NCBI GenBank assembly: GCA_029531795.1
Contig: JAPEIS010000014.1
Coordinates: forward strand, 1,674,001 to 1,738,000
DNA from: Sclerotinia nivalis
Taxonomy: Eukaryota; Ascomycota; Leotiomycetes; Helotiales; Sclerotiniaceae
Direction: 5' to 3'
Length of the DNA stretch: 64,000 nt
Shown here: piece by piece, positions 1-13,689 of the stretch
Layout: every line of letters starts with the position of its first letter
How positions within the stretch are numbered: the stretch's first letter is position 1
The notes under the pieces: generated by a model
What the model was told of the DNA's origin: nothing
Databases searched by the model: none
What the model saw: the letters and a program-made list of their open reading frames with translations, nothing else
Position numbers and translations under genes: made by a program

Positions 1-639
1 ATCTTTGTAGCATGATAATTATAATAGCAACGAAGATGATACTTAAGAAAATCCAAATTCTAATAGGTATCGTATAAAAGTGAATTGAGGATAACTTTGA
101 TTATATACAATTTTGACAAAATTTGTTCGTATGTTCATACAATCGATTAATAGATAGATTATATCTCTCAATCAGTATTATATATAATACTAATCATATC
201 AAAATGGATAGAAAAAGCCTTCGATCGTATACTAATTCGATAGAATTCGTTTGTAGATATATACGATCGATTTCCTATCCAATTTTGAGTATCATCACTT
301 TTATACCGAAGATCGAAAAAAGAAAAAATATCGAAAATATTAAGAAGAGTCGGCAATGAATTAAATAGCTCTTATTCCATTATAGGTTTTTTGAGTAGGA
401 GGATATTATAACAATAATCACGAAATAGCTGATATTGTATATATGTGTAAACAAATTTTACCAATTTTGTATAATATTATGATGGTGTTTTGTTCGTATA
501 AATATAATGCAATAGATAATCTGTGATTATTCTTACTCAATCTTTATGATTCTATTGTTAATATTCTATAGATTCAGAAGAGAACAAAAATATTCGAACT
601 TTTGTTATGTAAGATTCTTAGTAAACCCATCAATTGTTA

Positions 640-2040
640 TATCGATAATTAGAAAGTAGATTATATAAAAGTTTCCTTTTGAGTATTTCTATCGCAATCA
701 TATATTCTGTATATCGATATACCTTAACTTTGTAATTATTCGTTTGTTCTCATCAATTATCAATCTGATTACTTATTGATTATTATAAAATATTGATATA
801 GATTCTTTTATTACAAGATCGATTTCCTTTAGAAAGTATAAAGTTGTTATAGTTTCTTTTGATATATATTCAACATTAAGTAATTCAGCTTCAATTGTTG
901 AAATAATTACAGTATCCTACTTAGATACTTTTTATACAATTAAACCATCGAAAAGGGATATAATATATCTTTGAGATGATCGATATATATCAGGATCATT
1001 TGCAAAAGAAATATCTAAGAAAACGAAAAGTTATAATATTTGATCATTATTATATTATATTGCAAGAAACCTTGTATTCTAAAGATATTTAAAACAGTAA
1101 TCAACAGCTTTCATATATTCGGTCGATGGATTGGTCAAGTAGTAGTTCAATTGCAAAACAGCGAATGAGATATCTGCTTTTATTGTAATTACAATGTATA
1201 GGATTAATCCTACTTTCTTTTGATATAATTTGATTATATATATAGAAGCCTGATTTGAGTTTTTCCGAAATACCATTATAAATAGTAATATATATATTAT
1301 TCCATTAGTTGTTTTAAATTTCTTAGCAATCTTTTTAATGTATATATTATAAACTAATTATAGCTTTTTCTTGGATCGATTACGAAGGATATATATTCCT
1401 AGAAACCATTTTGTATCTCCAAAATCATATAGCTCATATACAGCTTTGATTTCTTTAGTGATTTTGATAACAGCTAATTTGTTCTTTTTATAGTATATAA
1501 TCTGAACATTATTCACAAAGAATAAAATCATAATTATATACTTTGGGTTTATATATAAATATAACTTCTCTTTATATTATACCAATCCCAGTTTTTCGAA
1601 TATCCGAATGAAATCCCTAAATTATATTGTTAGAAAATCATGAAGACTATATAGTATTCGATTAATGATTACATTTTTATTAAGGATTTTGTAATCATCA
1701 GAAAAATAGTATACAATTAAAATATCAGAAGAATTGTATAAAGTATTAACAAAGATATTGATTATATTATATTGTTTTGTTTCGAGATTGTATTTGATAA
1801 TGATTGCTATTGTAATTCGGAATGATCGTCCGGCTAATATAGCAGTATAAATAATTTCAATAATACTCTTAATCTAAAGATCTCCTCGAACTATTAAACA
1901 AAAGCAATAACGAATAATTAAACCTTAATCATTATATTTATATATAAACATTTATTAAAAAAAAATCGGTTTTATAAATTCCAATCCGGAATCGATTTCA
2001 TACTATATATTCCTAGATTTAAAATTATTAATCTCAAAAT
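640..2040 (-). pseudogene. Copia-A1 reverse transcriptase / RNase H relic
   Basis: An open segment at 1276-1079 contains YQKKVG and ITIKADISFAV followed by an NPSTEY motif. This is the Copia block in which the RT end runs into RNase H (Y-x-x-x-V-G-x-L-x-Y, then R-P-D-I-x-F-A-V). The equivalent segment in Copia-A2 is at 12990-13271. The expected Arg-Pro before the Asp reads Lys-Ala here. Upstream on the minus strand RT homology continues in broken frames. The enzyme would copy element RNA into cDNA in virus-like particles; this copy cannot encode it. Confidence 0.75.
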
Positions 2041-2686
2041 CGCAATCCTATTTAAATCAATATCCCATTTGATATTCTTCTAATTGATAATAAAAGCAGA
2101 ATAGCTTCGAAACTATAGAAATATAAATTCGAAAAAAAAGTATTGTTTGTCATCCATTGATTGTAGACCATATACACAACAATTATAGCTTTGTTTCAAT
2201 TCCAACAATGATTACACTATAAACTATTACAAATTGTAAATATTCTTCTATATTATCCATTTCAGATTAATTATATCAGAAAACAAAATAGAAATCGTTA
2301 AAGTAATTTAATCCCAATAAACCCATCTTTTACACAACAACAATTCCAATATAAAATCCAGTATTGAAACTGTTTTCCTAATAGTATTATTATATATACA
2401 ATTACTTTCAAATGTATACTAGTTGCTCTAAGATTCGGTTTTGGAAAAAAGATAATTTTGATTAGTAATCGAATAATTGGAACTCAAACGGATTGATCTA
2501 AACTCTGAGTATTTCAATTCTTATTAAACGAACTCTCTTCAATTCCCTTTTTAGATTATAAATTCACAAATCCTCTATAAGCCTATCAAAAAATAATATA
2601 AAACACAACAATCTTTCCAATAACTGAATTTCCTTTACAAAGTATTATAATAGATCATTCCAGTATATAGATTTCCTTTTGGAACA

Positions 2687-3181
2687 TTATAATTGATCAA
2701 TTGAAAAAGACTCTAGATCATTTTCATATTCATCACGAAAAACTTCAATAGCACAACCAATAGATTCAAACTCTATATTCTCTATATTAATATATTCTGC
2801 AAAATCAGGGTTCGAATTATCATTACAAATATCCCCTTGAACAACACCAATATCTTTACCCTCGAGATATAATTGCTCTTCAATAGTAGAATCAGCATTT
2901 CCGGTTTTTTCAATAAAAGAATCAATCAATATTTGTATATTTCCATTACATACTCTATTACTATTATTTGATTTGCTATATAAATTGGATAATCCTAGAT
3001 CGATTTCTATATTCCTATCATTACCCTCTAAATCTATATCCATCTTCGAAATCAGTTCATTTGTAGATAATAGATCTGAAATACATTTGATAAATAAATC
3101 AAAAGATTTTCGATTAGTATCTATAAGTAAATAATTGAAATCATCACAATTATTCTTATATTGAATGATCGTTCTATTCAT
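2687..3181 (-). pseudogene. Copia-A1 polyprotein linker, 164-codon open remnant
   Basis: This is the longest unbroken frame in Copia-A1 (164 codons with a Met start). The product is rich in Asp, Glu, Asn and Ser, with a Leu/Ile-rich start and acidic stretches such as DIDLEGNDRNIEIDLG. It aligns with 11030-11510 in Copia-A2 (coordinate sum about 14,210), where stops break the frame, so it is the polyprotein segment between integrase and reverse transcriptase and not a host gene. I see no catalytic motif. Its survival is probably chance, or fewer mutable CpA sites in an Asp/Glu/Asn-rich frame. No independent function is claimed. Confidence 0.7.
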
Positions 3182-3399
3182 TTCTATATAATTCTATATA
3201 TCGAAGGTTTTAACGAATTGTTTGAATTCTTCTATATTATAAATATCGATCATTTGATTGATAGAATCCATACAGTAAATGAAATTTTCGTTGAATGTAA
3301 TATTTCGAGTAACAATAACTTTATCGAATTTGGGTATCTATATATAATAGATTAGTATATCTAGAATATAATCTACCAAATATCCAATATATATTCGAG

Positions 3400-4790
3400 G
3401 ATTAGTTTTATATCATTTTCTATTAATTCCAATCTCTTTGTTTTTATTCAAAGAATAAATTCAGTATTCATATCTATAAATCCTATTCCAATTGGAATAG
3501 AGATTATCAGATATTTTCTCTACAAATAAAGGATTATCTTTGCAAAAATAATCACAGAATCATATATCGAATATCTTATTAAAAGATTTAAAGGATTTGA
3601 TTTTCAAAGGATTTATATTATATAAATAGATTACAATCTACACTATTTTCACCCAGAATTTATCCAGTAAACCTATTATAATCCACATTTTGATCTATTT
3701 TATAACTATTTCTTGATCTGTATATTCTAATCCTTTATTGGATTCATACATATAAAAAAGAGATAACTCAAACTCAATACTTTCTTATTCAATCCATTTT
3801 TCGAATAATATATCTTCTATAATCTTAATAACAAATATATCATTATCCTGCTTGATTTCTACAATTATTAAATTATATTTACAATAAATCTAAACAAAAA
3901 AACTTTGTATAATAGAAAACACTTTATTATAAATCTTCCTGTAAAAAAGATACGAGAAAATCTTACCATTGTATATTTCTTTGATCACGAAAAATCATAA
4001 TATATCTATATACCCTTTTTCAAAATCAAAAAGATCCCATTGGATTTTGTAAAATGATCGAAACAATTGACAATTACTCGATATACAAAAGATAATCTAT
4101 TTCACATATATACAAATACAATCTGCATATTCGATACAAATGATATCTTTTATTTTGATATTTCTTATTACAAATACCAAATATTCGAATACTTCCTTTC
4201 CTAAATATTCTAAACGTTCATATCTTCCTTTAGAAAAAATTGATCACAAAATCGATGAAATGCTTTATTAATCTTACAACTTATAATTGAATACATCAAA
4301 GAAAGATTGTTTATAGAAATTAATAAAAGAATACTCGAATAAATAAAAAGTGATTTGTATTCTAGAAATATAAGATTTTCAGTACAAATATATTAAACAA
4401 TTACAATACTATTTGATAGATCCCCTTTACAAAGAATACAATCATATCCAGAATACTATATACCAACTTTCAACAATCGAACCTCCGAAACGATATTAAT
4501 ATAAAAACCAAAAATAAATACTACATTATTTAAAACAAGATTATTATTAGAATGTCCTTCTTTTATGATAATACCTTTAAGTATACAAATACTATAGTCT
4601 AGAATTCGGAAGAATATAATATCTATTTTCACAAAATCATTTAAATCAAATAATATATATCAATTGTTATCAAAAAAAGAGATATCATTTATAATATATA
4701 TAATACTACAATTATCAAATAGAATATTATTGAAGAAATGATAAATCTCTACAACAATGAAATAAATCCCTATTCGATTGATTCAAACAT
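3400..4790 (-). pseudogene. Copia-A1 protease / integrase relic
   Basis: Minus-strand translation recovers NNLVLNNVVFI, then NIVSEVRLLKVGIQYSGY, matching the protease to GAG-pre-integrase junction of fungal Copia elements. A broken integrase core follows. The plus-strand counterpart in Copia-A2 at 9464-9730 is open and reads NNDLVLNNVVFIPDFYINIV. Integrase joins the cDNA to the genome. Several in-frame stops make this copy inactive. Confidence 0.7.
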
Positions 4791-4979
4791 CAAAAACAAC
4801 AATATTGAATATATATTCAAAAGGATTTATATTGGATTTCATTCATCCTTTCTTAATCCATTCAAAGTATATATACTTCCAAGATTGTGAATTTGCTCGA
4901 TCTCTAATTACCTTGAAATCAGAATCGATATAAGATCATCTAAATATCGGATTTGTTTTACCAATAAATACTAGCTCTA

Positions 4980-6200
4980 TAATTCGACAATTGTTTACAA
5001 AATACCGATACCCAAAACCATTCTTCCATTCGGCTTCCATCTTACAAAAACAATCCTAGATTCTACTAACATTTTGATTACTTTTAAAATTGAATCCCTT
5101 CTTATTCTTCTTAGACTTTTTATCATCTTAAGAAAAATTAAAAATAGAATATACACCTCCTTTAACTTTAAAAACAATCGAATCCTAAAAGACTAATCCT
5201 TCAAAAACATTACCGAATTGTTTAAATAAAAGATTTGATACTCCAAATTAATTATTTATCTTGATTTACATTATCATAATATTTACCCAAATTGGAAACA
5301 TCCTAATACCAATTGCCTGTAGAAAAGTATTAATAACAATTTCATCCTATACTTCTATAATCTCATATACCTGAACTTTGATAAAGACGATTATCCAATC
5401 CCTATACTATTTGACAGAATCGATTCTGTCAAACAATATTTGTATTAGAACAAACCGATATTTGTAAAGAACTATTAATTTAACAAAAGTTACCATTGAC
5501 ACAAACTTTTATTTAAATGAAAAAATGATTATCTTAAAAGAAAGAATCATTATACTTTTATTAAAAATAGATAACTCCATAAGATATACTTAATCAACAA
5601 ATGATTCAATCCATTTATAAACTTTTCGAAAAGTTTTATAATTCTATATATATTCTTATTATCGATATCAATACTTCATTTGAAAAGCATTGAATTCTAT
5701 AAACATATCTTAGAAAGTAATTAAAAATAGAACAATAAATCTAAATAGAACAGATTCTAATATATAATCATCGGAATCGTTTATTTTAATATCTCCATTT
5801 AGATCTTCTTTTGTTTGAATTACCACAAAGTATTCCGAGAATTCCTTTTGATACCGAACTTGATTAATTCGATTATATTTCACTTGAAGATCGATAACAA
5901 AAAAGAAAACAAAAGATTTGATTATTAACTAATCAATCTAAACACAAATTGATTCATCCGCTAAATCTAAACTTGAAATAATAATACTTAAAATAAAAAC
6001 AAATAGATCAATATCTAAATTAACTTATTCCCAAATTCCTTAAACCAAATATTTATTCTTCAAACGAAAATATCATTTCGATCATTGAATATAAATAATA
6101 AAAATAAAAGAATCATTTTGATCTTTTATTATTTTGAAAAAAAAATAACTGAAAAGATTCGAATATTTGAACTTATAAAGAAAATAGAATTGAAATAAAG
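4980..6200 (-). pseudogene. Copia-A1 gag-like region
   Basis: It lies between the 5' LTR and the protease, where gag is expected. A small open frame at 5177-4995 reads KLKEVYILF and ends in RWKPNGRMVLGI. The segment aligns with 8990-9190 of Copia-A2. Lys/Arg-rich stretches fit a nucleic-acid-binding capsid protein, but I could not find an intact CCHC zinc knuckle, so the assignment rests mainly on position and on conservation between the two copies. Confidence 0.5.
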
Positions 6201-6274
6201 AAAAATGATCCCTTATAAACTAGATAATCGTCGAATAGAAATTTGAACAGATTAAAAACTATCGAGTTTATAAC

Positions 6275-6714
6275 TATCACAAAATAATATAATCATAAAG
6301 TATATTGAAGGGATCAAAAAGAAAATAGTTTTATTGAAATAATAAAATTAAATATCTAATTGAATAAGAATTTATTCAATAACTTACCCTCGATCCTTTC
6401 AATCGAGAATCGTATATATAGACTAAATCTTCATTATCTAATTGATGAAATACATTATTGAAGTATGATTTCTAATGATATTATATCAGGATCATCTTGA
6501 TTAATCGTAAGGATAACCAAGGATTTAGAATAGCCTGAATACGAATGATATAAGAAAACATACAATGATTATACGATTTAAATAACGTAGGAAAGCGATA
6601 ATGTATTGATAATAGATCATTTACATGTGATTTAGATAATATGTGATTACCCGTAACAATAATGATCGTAGATCACTAGTTATATGATTAGGTAATATAT
6701 GATTACCCGTGACA
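6275..6714 (-). repeat. Copia-A1 5' LTR with duplicated start
   Basis: On the minus strand this matches the 399-bp LTRs of Copia-A2. The inner edge at 6275 is the complement of a GTGATA end. Two LTR starts occur in tandem: TGTTACGGG at 6658 and TGTCACGGG at 6714, the outer one followed by about 56 bp that resembles the first part of the LTR. Either the outer start is the true element end and the LTR carries a short internal duplication, or a fragment of another LTR lies against it. The TSD cannot be tested because the other end is outside the window. Confidence 0.8.
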
Positions 6715-7513
6715 GTTTATCTATTCGATTTACTTCTATTATCAATTCTAAAGATATTAAAAAAGAATATTGTTAAATATTTATATATTATATTATCTGA
6801 ATATATTGAAAACAATAATCTATTATATTATTATATAAAACTTTATATTCCTGATTATAATCTTCTAAAAACAAACCTTCTTTAAATAATTTACAATTCT
6901 TCTACTATTAAATGTCTATACTATATTTATACCTTCGAATTACTTTTTTGAAACTATTATTAATCTGAATATTATAATAATATTTTCTATTAGATATACA
7001 ATTATTATAATTGTTATTAAACAATTTTGAATTATAAAAAGCAAAAAGGAGTTTTATATTCCTTTTCGATCTTATAATAAATTTGAAAAGATATCTCAAT
7101 CGATTTCAATATCTATTTTCCGAAAAATTCTAAATATAATACAATATTTGTAATAATCGATCGATTAATTAAAATGAAGTATTTTCTATTCTATCGAAGA
7201 ATCTACAATTTCGAAAAGATATTTTATTTGTTTTTGAAATATATATAAAAACTTTATAATTTACCTCAAACGATTATATTTGATCATAGAATCCAATTTA
7301 TCTTTGATTTCTAAAAGTATACTACTTCAAAATTATCGATAATTTATCATTTTGAGATTAATAAATAAACAAAAAAAATAAATACAATATTTAAACAATA
7401 TCTTCATTTATATATATCTTATCTACAAAATAACTAATCTAAATAATTATCGATTGTTCAATTCTCGATTAATTTTGTTTGATCTAAAAATTCCTGTTTA
7501 TTATTATTCTTTA
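6715..7513 (+). mobile_element. Chromovirus D3 relic, left part (integrase core)
   Basis: From about 7100 to 7513 this aligns base for base, allowing transitions, with the integrase of chromovirus D1 (reverse complement of about 51200-50880) and from about 7330 with D2 (59035-59215). Translation gives NTIFVIIDRLIKM, then TIIFDHRIQFI and FKQYLHLYISYLQNN. These correspond to the retroviral integrase core (D-R-L-T-K and D-R-G-x-Q-F blocks). The right part continues at 15202 after Copia-A2, with CTTTA duplicated at the break. The segment 6715-7100 is too decayed for me to assign. Confidence 0.75.
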
Positions 7514-7912
7514 TGTCACGGGTAATCACATATTATCTAAATCATATATAAATGATCTATGATCAATACATCATCGTATAATCATTATACTTTTTTCTAC
7601 ATTATTTATATCGTACGATCATTGTATATTTTCTTATATTATTCTTATTCAGATTATTCTAATTCCTTGATTATCCTTATAATTAATTAAGCTGATCTTG
7701 ATATGATATTATAAGAAATCATATTTCATTAATATATTTCGTTAATTAGATAATAAAGATCTAATCTATATATACAATCCTCGATGAATAGAATCGAGGG
7801 GAAGTTATTCAATAAATTCTTATTCAATTAGATATTTAACTTTATTATTTCAATAGAATTATCTTTTCTTTGATCCTTTCAATATACTTTGTGATTATAT
7901 TATCTTATGATA
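7514..7912 (+). repeat. Copia-A2 5' LTR
   Basis: It begins TGTCACGGGTAATCACAT and ends CTTATGATA. It matches the 3' LTR at 14798-15196 over the same 399-bp length; differences are overwhelmingly transitions. The target duplication CTTTA precedes it. TATATATAC at about 7768, near the Ile-type GATCTAATC block, may be a TATA element, but no transcription start can be proved from sequence. Confidence 0.93.
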
Positions 7913-9463
7913 ATTATAAATCTGATAACTTTTAATTTGTTTAAACTTCTATTTAACGATTACTTAATTTACAAAGGATCATCCTTTTTTATTTCAATTC
8001 TATTTTCTTTATAAATTCAATTATTCGAATTTTCTCAATTACTTTCCTTTCAATATAATAAAAGATCAAAATGATTCTTTTATTTTCATTACTCGTATTC
8101 AATAATCGGAATAATATCTTCATTTGAAGAACAAATACTTAGTTCAAGGAATCTAAGAACAAATCAATCCAGATACTGATCTATTTGTTTCCATTTCAAA
8201 TATTATTATTTCAAACTCAGATTTAATGAATGAATCAATTCGTATTCAGATTGATTAATTAATAATCAAACCTTTTGTTTTCTTTTCCGTTATCGATCTT
8301 CAAGCGAAGTATAATCGAATTAATCAAATTCAATATCAAAAGGAATTCTCGAAATACTTTATAGCAATTTAAATAAAAAAGAATCCAAATAGAGATACTA
8401 GAATAAATGCTTCTAATGATTATATATCAGAACCCGTTTTATTTAGATTCATTGTTTCATTCCCAATTATTTTTCAAAATATATTTACAGAATTTAATAC
8501 TTTTCAAATGGAGTATCGATATTGATAATAAAAATATATATAGAATTATAAAGCTTTTAGAGATATCTATAAATAAATTGAATTATTTATTGATTAAGTA
8601 TATCTTATAAAGCTATCTATTTTCAATAAAAGTACAAATTTTTTTTTTTTCAAAATAATTATTCTTTTATTTAAACAAAATTTATATTAATAATAACTTT
8701 TATTAAATTTGTAATTCTTTACAAATATCGATCTGTTTTAGCACAAGTATCGTTCGGTAGAATCGACCTTGTCAAATAATATAGGGATTGAACAATCGCC
8801 TTCATCAAAGTTCAAATATATAAGATCACAAAAGTACAAAATAAAATCGCCATCAATGCTTTTTTACAGGCAATTGGCATTAGAATGTTTTCAATTTGGG
8901 CAAATACTATGATAATACAGATCGAGATAAACAATCAATTCGGAATATCAAATCTTTCATTTAAACAATTTGGAGATATCTTTGAAGGATTGATCTTTCA
9001 GAATTTGATTATTTTTAAAGCTAAAAAAGATATATATTTTATTTTTAATTCTTTTTAAAACAATAAAAAGTTTAAAAAGAATAAAAAGAGATCCAATTCT
9101 AAAAGCAATTAGAATATCAATAAAACTTAAAATTGTTCTTACAAAATGAAAGCCGAATAAAAGAATAATTTTAGATATCGATATCTTGCAAACAATTATT
9201 AAATTATAAAATTAACATTCATTAGCAAAACAAACCCGATACTCAAACAATTTTATATCGATTCCGATTTCAAAACAATTAGAGATCGAGCAAATTCACA
9301 ATTTTGAAAATATATACATTCTGAATGAATTAAAAAAGAATAAATAAAATCCAATATAAATCCTCCTGAATATATACTCAATATTACTATCCTTAATACT
9401 CGAATCGATCGAATAAGGATTTATTCTACCGCTATAGAAGTTTATCATCTTTTCAACAATACT

Positions 9464-10800
9464 TTGCTTGATAATTGTAATAGTATATATATTATAAACG
9501 ATATCTTTCTTCTTAATAATAATCAATATATATTATTTGATCTTAATGATCTTATAAAAACAGATATTACAATTTTCCAAGTTTTAAACTATAATACCTA
9601 TATACTCAAAGACATTATCATAAGAGAAGGTCACTTTAATAATGATCTCGTTCTAAATAATGTAGTATTTATCCCTGATTTCTATATTAATATCGTCTCA
9701 AAGATTCGATTGTTGAAAATTGATATATGATATTCTGGATACAATTGTACTCTCTGTAAAAGGGATTTGTCAAATAACATTGTAATTGCTCAATGCATTT
9801 ATACTGAAAATCTTATATTCCTAAAACACAAATCATTTTCTATTTACTCGAATACTTTTTTATCAATTCCTGTAAACAATCTTTTTTTGATATATTAAAT
9901 TATAAATTGTAAAATTAATAAAGCATTTCATCGATTTCATAATCAATCTCTTTCAAAAAAAGATACAAATGAACTATAATATAAACATTCAGAATATCTA
10001 GAAAAGGAAATACTCAAACATTTGGTATTTGTAATAAGAAATGTCAAGATAAAAAGTATCATTCGTATCGAATATGTAGATTATATTCGTATATATACGA
10101 AACAAATCATCTCTTATACATCGAATGATCGTTAATTGTCTCAATCATTTTATAAAATCCAATAGGATCTTTTTGATTTCGATAAAGGATATACAGATGC
10201 ATTGTAGCTTCTTATAATCAAAAAAATATACAATGATAAGATTTTCTTGTATTCTTTTTATAGAAAGATCTACAATGAAATATTTTCTATTATACAAAAC
10301 TTCTTTGCTTAGATTCATTATAAATATAATCTAGTAATTGTAGAAATCAAATAGAATAATAATATATTTATTATTAAAATCATAAAAGATATATTATTCG
10401 AGAAATGAATTGAGTAAAAAGATATTGAGTTTGAGCTATCCCTTTTTTATATATACAAATCCAATAAAAGATCAGAATATATAGATCAAGAAATAATTAC
10501 AAAATAGATCAAAATGCAGATCATAACAAATTTACTGGATAAACTCTGAATAAAAGTAATACAAATTGCAATTTATCTATACAATATAAGTTCTTTGAAA
10601 GCTAAATCCTTCAAATCTTTTAATAAGATATTCGATATATAATTTTATAATTACCTTCACAAAGACAACTCTTTATTTGCAAAGAAAATATCTAACGATC
10701 TCTATTCCAATTGAAATAGGATCTATAAATACAGATACTAAATCTATTCCTTGAATAAAAATAAAAAAGCTGGAATTAATAGAAGATAATATAAAATCAA
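9464..10800 (+). pseudogene. Copia-A2 protease and integrase relic
   Basis: An 88-codon open segment at 9464-9730 starts LDNCNSIYIINDIFLL, where a Copia protease would have a D-S/T-G-A-T-x-H-I-x-N type active site; the catalytic Asp survives but the Gly is replaced. It continues NNDLVLNNVVFIPDFY and NIVSKIRLLK, then after a stop YSGYNCTLCKRDL and FLKHKSFSIYSNT, which is the GAG-pre-integrase stretch. The integrase core to about 10800 is broken by stops. The same order and residues occur in Copia-A1 on the other strand. Confidence 0.75.
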
Positions 10801-12169
10801 TCTTCGAATATATATTGAGTATTTAGTGGGCTATATCTCAGATATATTAATCTATTATATATAGATACCTAAATTCAGTAAAGTTATTGTTATTCGAAAT
10901 ATTATATTCAACGAAAATTTCATTTATTATATAGATTCTATTAATCAAATGATCGATATTTATAATACAAAAGAGTTTAAATAATTCATTAAAGCCTTCG
11001 ATATACAGGATTATATAAAAATAAATAGAATAATCATTCAATACAAAAACAATTATAATAATTTTATTCACTTACCTATAAACACTAATCGAAAAGCTTT
11101 TGATTCATCTACCAAATACATTTTAGATCTACTATCTATAAACAAACTGGCCTTGGAAATAAATACAGATCTAAAGGATAATAATAGGAATACAAAAGTC
11201 AATCTAGAATCATTCAATTCATTTAACAATTCAAATGATAACGATTGAATATATAATAGAAATATATAAATGTTGATCGATCCTTCTATTGAAAAAGCCG
11301 AAAAAGCCGATTCTATTATTGAAAAGCAATTACATTTCGAGGATAAAGATATTAGTATTATTTAAAAGGATACTTATAATGATAACTCGAATCTCGATTT
11401 TGCGGAATATGTTGATATAGGGAATATAGAGTTTGAGTTTATTAATCGTATTACTGAAGTTCTTTGTAGTAAATACAAAAGTAATTCAGAATCTTCTTCA
11501 ATCAATCAATTACAATATTTTAAAAGGAAATCTATATATTAGAATGATTTATTAGAGTATTCTATAAAAGAAATCCAGTTATTAGAAAGACTATTGTACT
11601 CTATATTATCTTTCGATAAACTTATAAAAAACTCACGGATTTATAATCTTGAAAGAGAATCGAAGAAAGCTTGTCTAATAAGGATTGAAATATCCAGAGT
11701 TCAGATTAATCTATTTGAGTTTCAATCATTCGATTATCAATCGAAATTACCTCTCTTTCAAAACCATATCCCAAAGCAACTAATATACACCCGAAGATAA
11801 CTACATATACAATAACACCATTAGGGAAATAATTTCAACACTAAATCCTACATTGGAACTATCATCACACAAAAAACAAATTCATCGGATTTAAATTGCT
11901 TTAACGATTTCCATTCTATTTTCTGATATGATTAATCTAAAATGGATAATATAAAAGAACATTTACAATTTGTAACAATTCATAATATAATCACTACTGG
12001 AATTGAAATAAAGTTATTATTACTATCCATCTAATCTACAATCAATAAATCACAAACAATACCTCTCCTTCGAATTTACATTTCTACAATTCCAAAACTA
12101 CTCTGCTTTTACTATCAACTAGAAAAACATCAAATAGGATATTAATTCAAACAAAATTACAATCTTGAG

Positions 12170-13640
12170 ATTAATAATCTTAAAACTAGGAATACCTAGT
12201 GTGAAATCGATTCCGAATCGGAATCTATAAAACCGATCCCTTTTCAATGAATATTTATATACAAATACAATAATCAAGGTTTAATCATTCGTTATTGTTT
12301 TTGTTTAATAATACAAAAAGATCTTCAAGTTAAAAATACTATTGAAATTATTTATACTACTATATTCGCTAATTGATCATTCCGAATCGTAATAGTAATT
12401 ATCATCAAATACAATTTCAAAACAAAGCAATACGATATAATCAATATCTTCGTTAATACTCTATATAACCTTTCTGGTATTTCAATTATATACTATCTTT
12501 CTAATGATTATAAAATCCTTAACAAAAACGTTATCATCGATTAAGCTCTATATAATCTCTATGATTCCTTAGCAATATAATTCAAGGATTTCATTTAGAT
12601 ATTCGAAAAACTAAGATTGATATAATATAAAAAGAAATTATATTTATATATAAACCTAAAATATATTATCATGATTTTATTCTTTATAAATAATATTCAA
12701 AATTATATATTACAAAAAGAACAAATTAACTATCACAAAAATCACCAAAGGAATCAAAGTTGTATATAAACTATATAATCTTAAAGATACAAAATGATTT
12801 CTAGGAATATATATCTTTCATAATCGATCCAAGAAAAAACTATGATTAGCTTATAATATATACATTGAAAAGATTACTAAGAAATTTAAAGCAATTAATA
12901 GAATAATATACACATCATTATCTATAATAATATTTCGGAAAAACTCAGATTAAGCTCCTATATATATAATCAAACTATATCAAAAGAAAATGAAATCAAT
13001 CTTATACACTATAATCACAATAAAAACAGATGTTTCATTCGCTACTTTACAACTGAACCACTATTTGATTAATCTATCGACCGAGCATATAAAAACCGTT
13101 AACCATTATCTTGAATATCTTTGGAATATAAAGTTTCTTGTAATACAATACAATAATAATCAGATACTACAACTTCTTATCTTCTCAGATACTTCTTTCG
13201 TAGATGATCCTGATATATATCGATCATCCCAAAAATATATTATATTCCTTTTCGATGATTTAGTTATATAAAAAGCATTTAAGTAGAATACTATGATTAC
13301 TTCAATTATTGAAGTTGAACTACTCGATGTTGAATATATATCAAAAGAAATTATAGCAATTTTACATTTTTTAAAGGAAACCGATTTTGTAGTAAAAGAA
13401 TCAATATCAATATTTTATAATAATCAATAAACAATTAGATTGATAATTGATGAAAACAAACGAATCATTACAAAACTCAAGTATATCGATATACAGAATA
13501 TATAATTACAATAGAAATATTCAAAAAAGAGTTTTTATATAATCTGCCTTCTAATTATTGATATAACAATCAACAAACTTACCAAAAACCTTATACAACA
13601 AAAGTTCGAACACTTCCGTTCTCTTCTGAATCTACAAAAT
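12170..13640 (+). pseudogene. Copia-A2 reverse transcriptase / RNase H relic
   Basis: In broken frames the RT gives NTLYNLSGISIIYYLSNDYKI and ALYNLYDS (the family block A-L-Y-G-L-R-D-S). The catalytic block reads FFINNIQ where Copia RT has Y/F-V-D-D, so both Asp appear as Asn, the change expected from G-to-A. The open frame 12990-13271 covers ILYTIITIKTDVSFATLQL to DTSFVDDPD and RSSQKYIIFL, the RNase H start with its D-A-S-F-A-D block. It cannot be active. Confidence 0.8.
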
Positions 13641-13689
13641 ATTAGCAATAGGATTATAAAGATTGAATAAAAATAATCACAAACTATTT

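Larger units (their letters stand above)
1..6714 (-). mobile_element. Copia-A1: Ty1/Copia retrotransposon, decayed, 3' end beyond window
   Basis: Reads on the minus strand from a 5' LTR at 6275-6714 towards position 1. Its 3' LTR should lie just left of the window. The order matches Ty1/Copia: gag-like region (about 6200-4990), protease-like (about 4790-4540), integrase (about 4440-3400), acidic linker (3181-2687), reverse transcriptase (about 2040-1310) and RNase H (about 1276-640). Each part aligns with Copia-A2 at 7514-15196; coordinates in the two copies sum to about 14,200 throughout. Frames are interrupted by stops where Gln or Trp is expected, as RIP-type transitions produce. It is non-autonomous and lies head to head with Copia-A2. 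The family identification is firm; domain limits are approximate. Confidence 0.85.

Noticed and set aside
6908..7099. 63-codon minus-strand frame
   Set aside because: AT-rich Asn/Tyr/Ile sequence in the D3 relic on the opposite strand to its genes; no motif.
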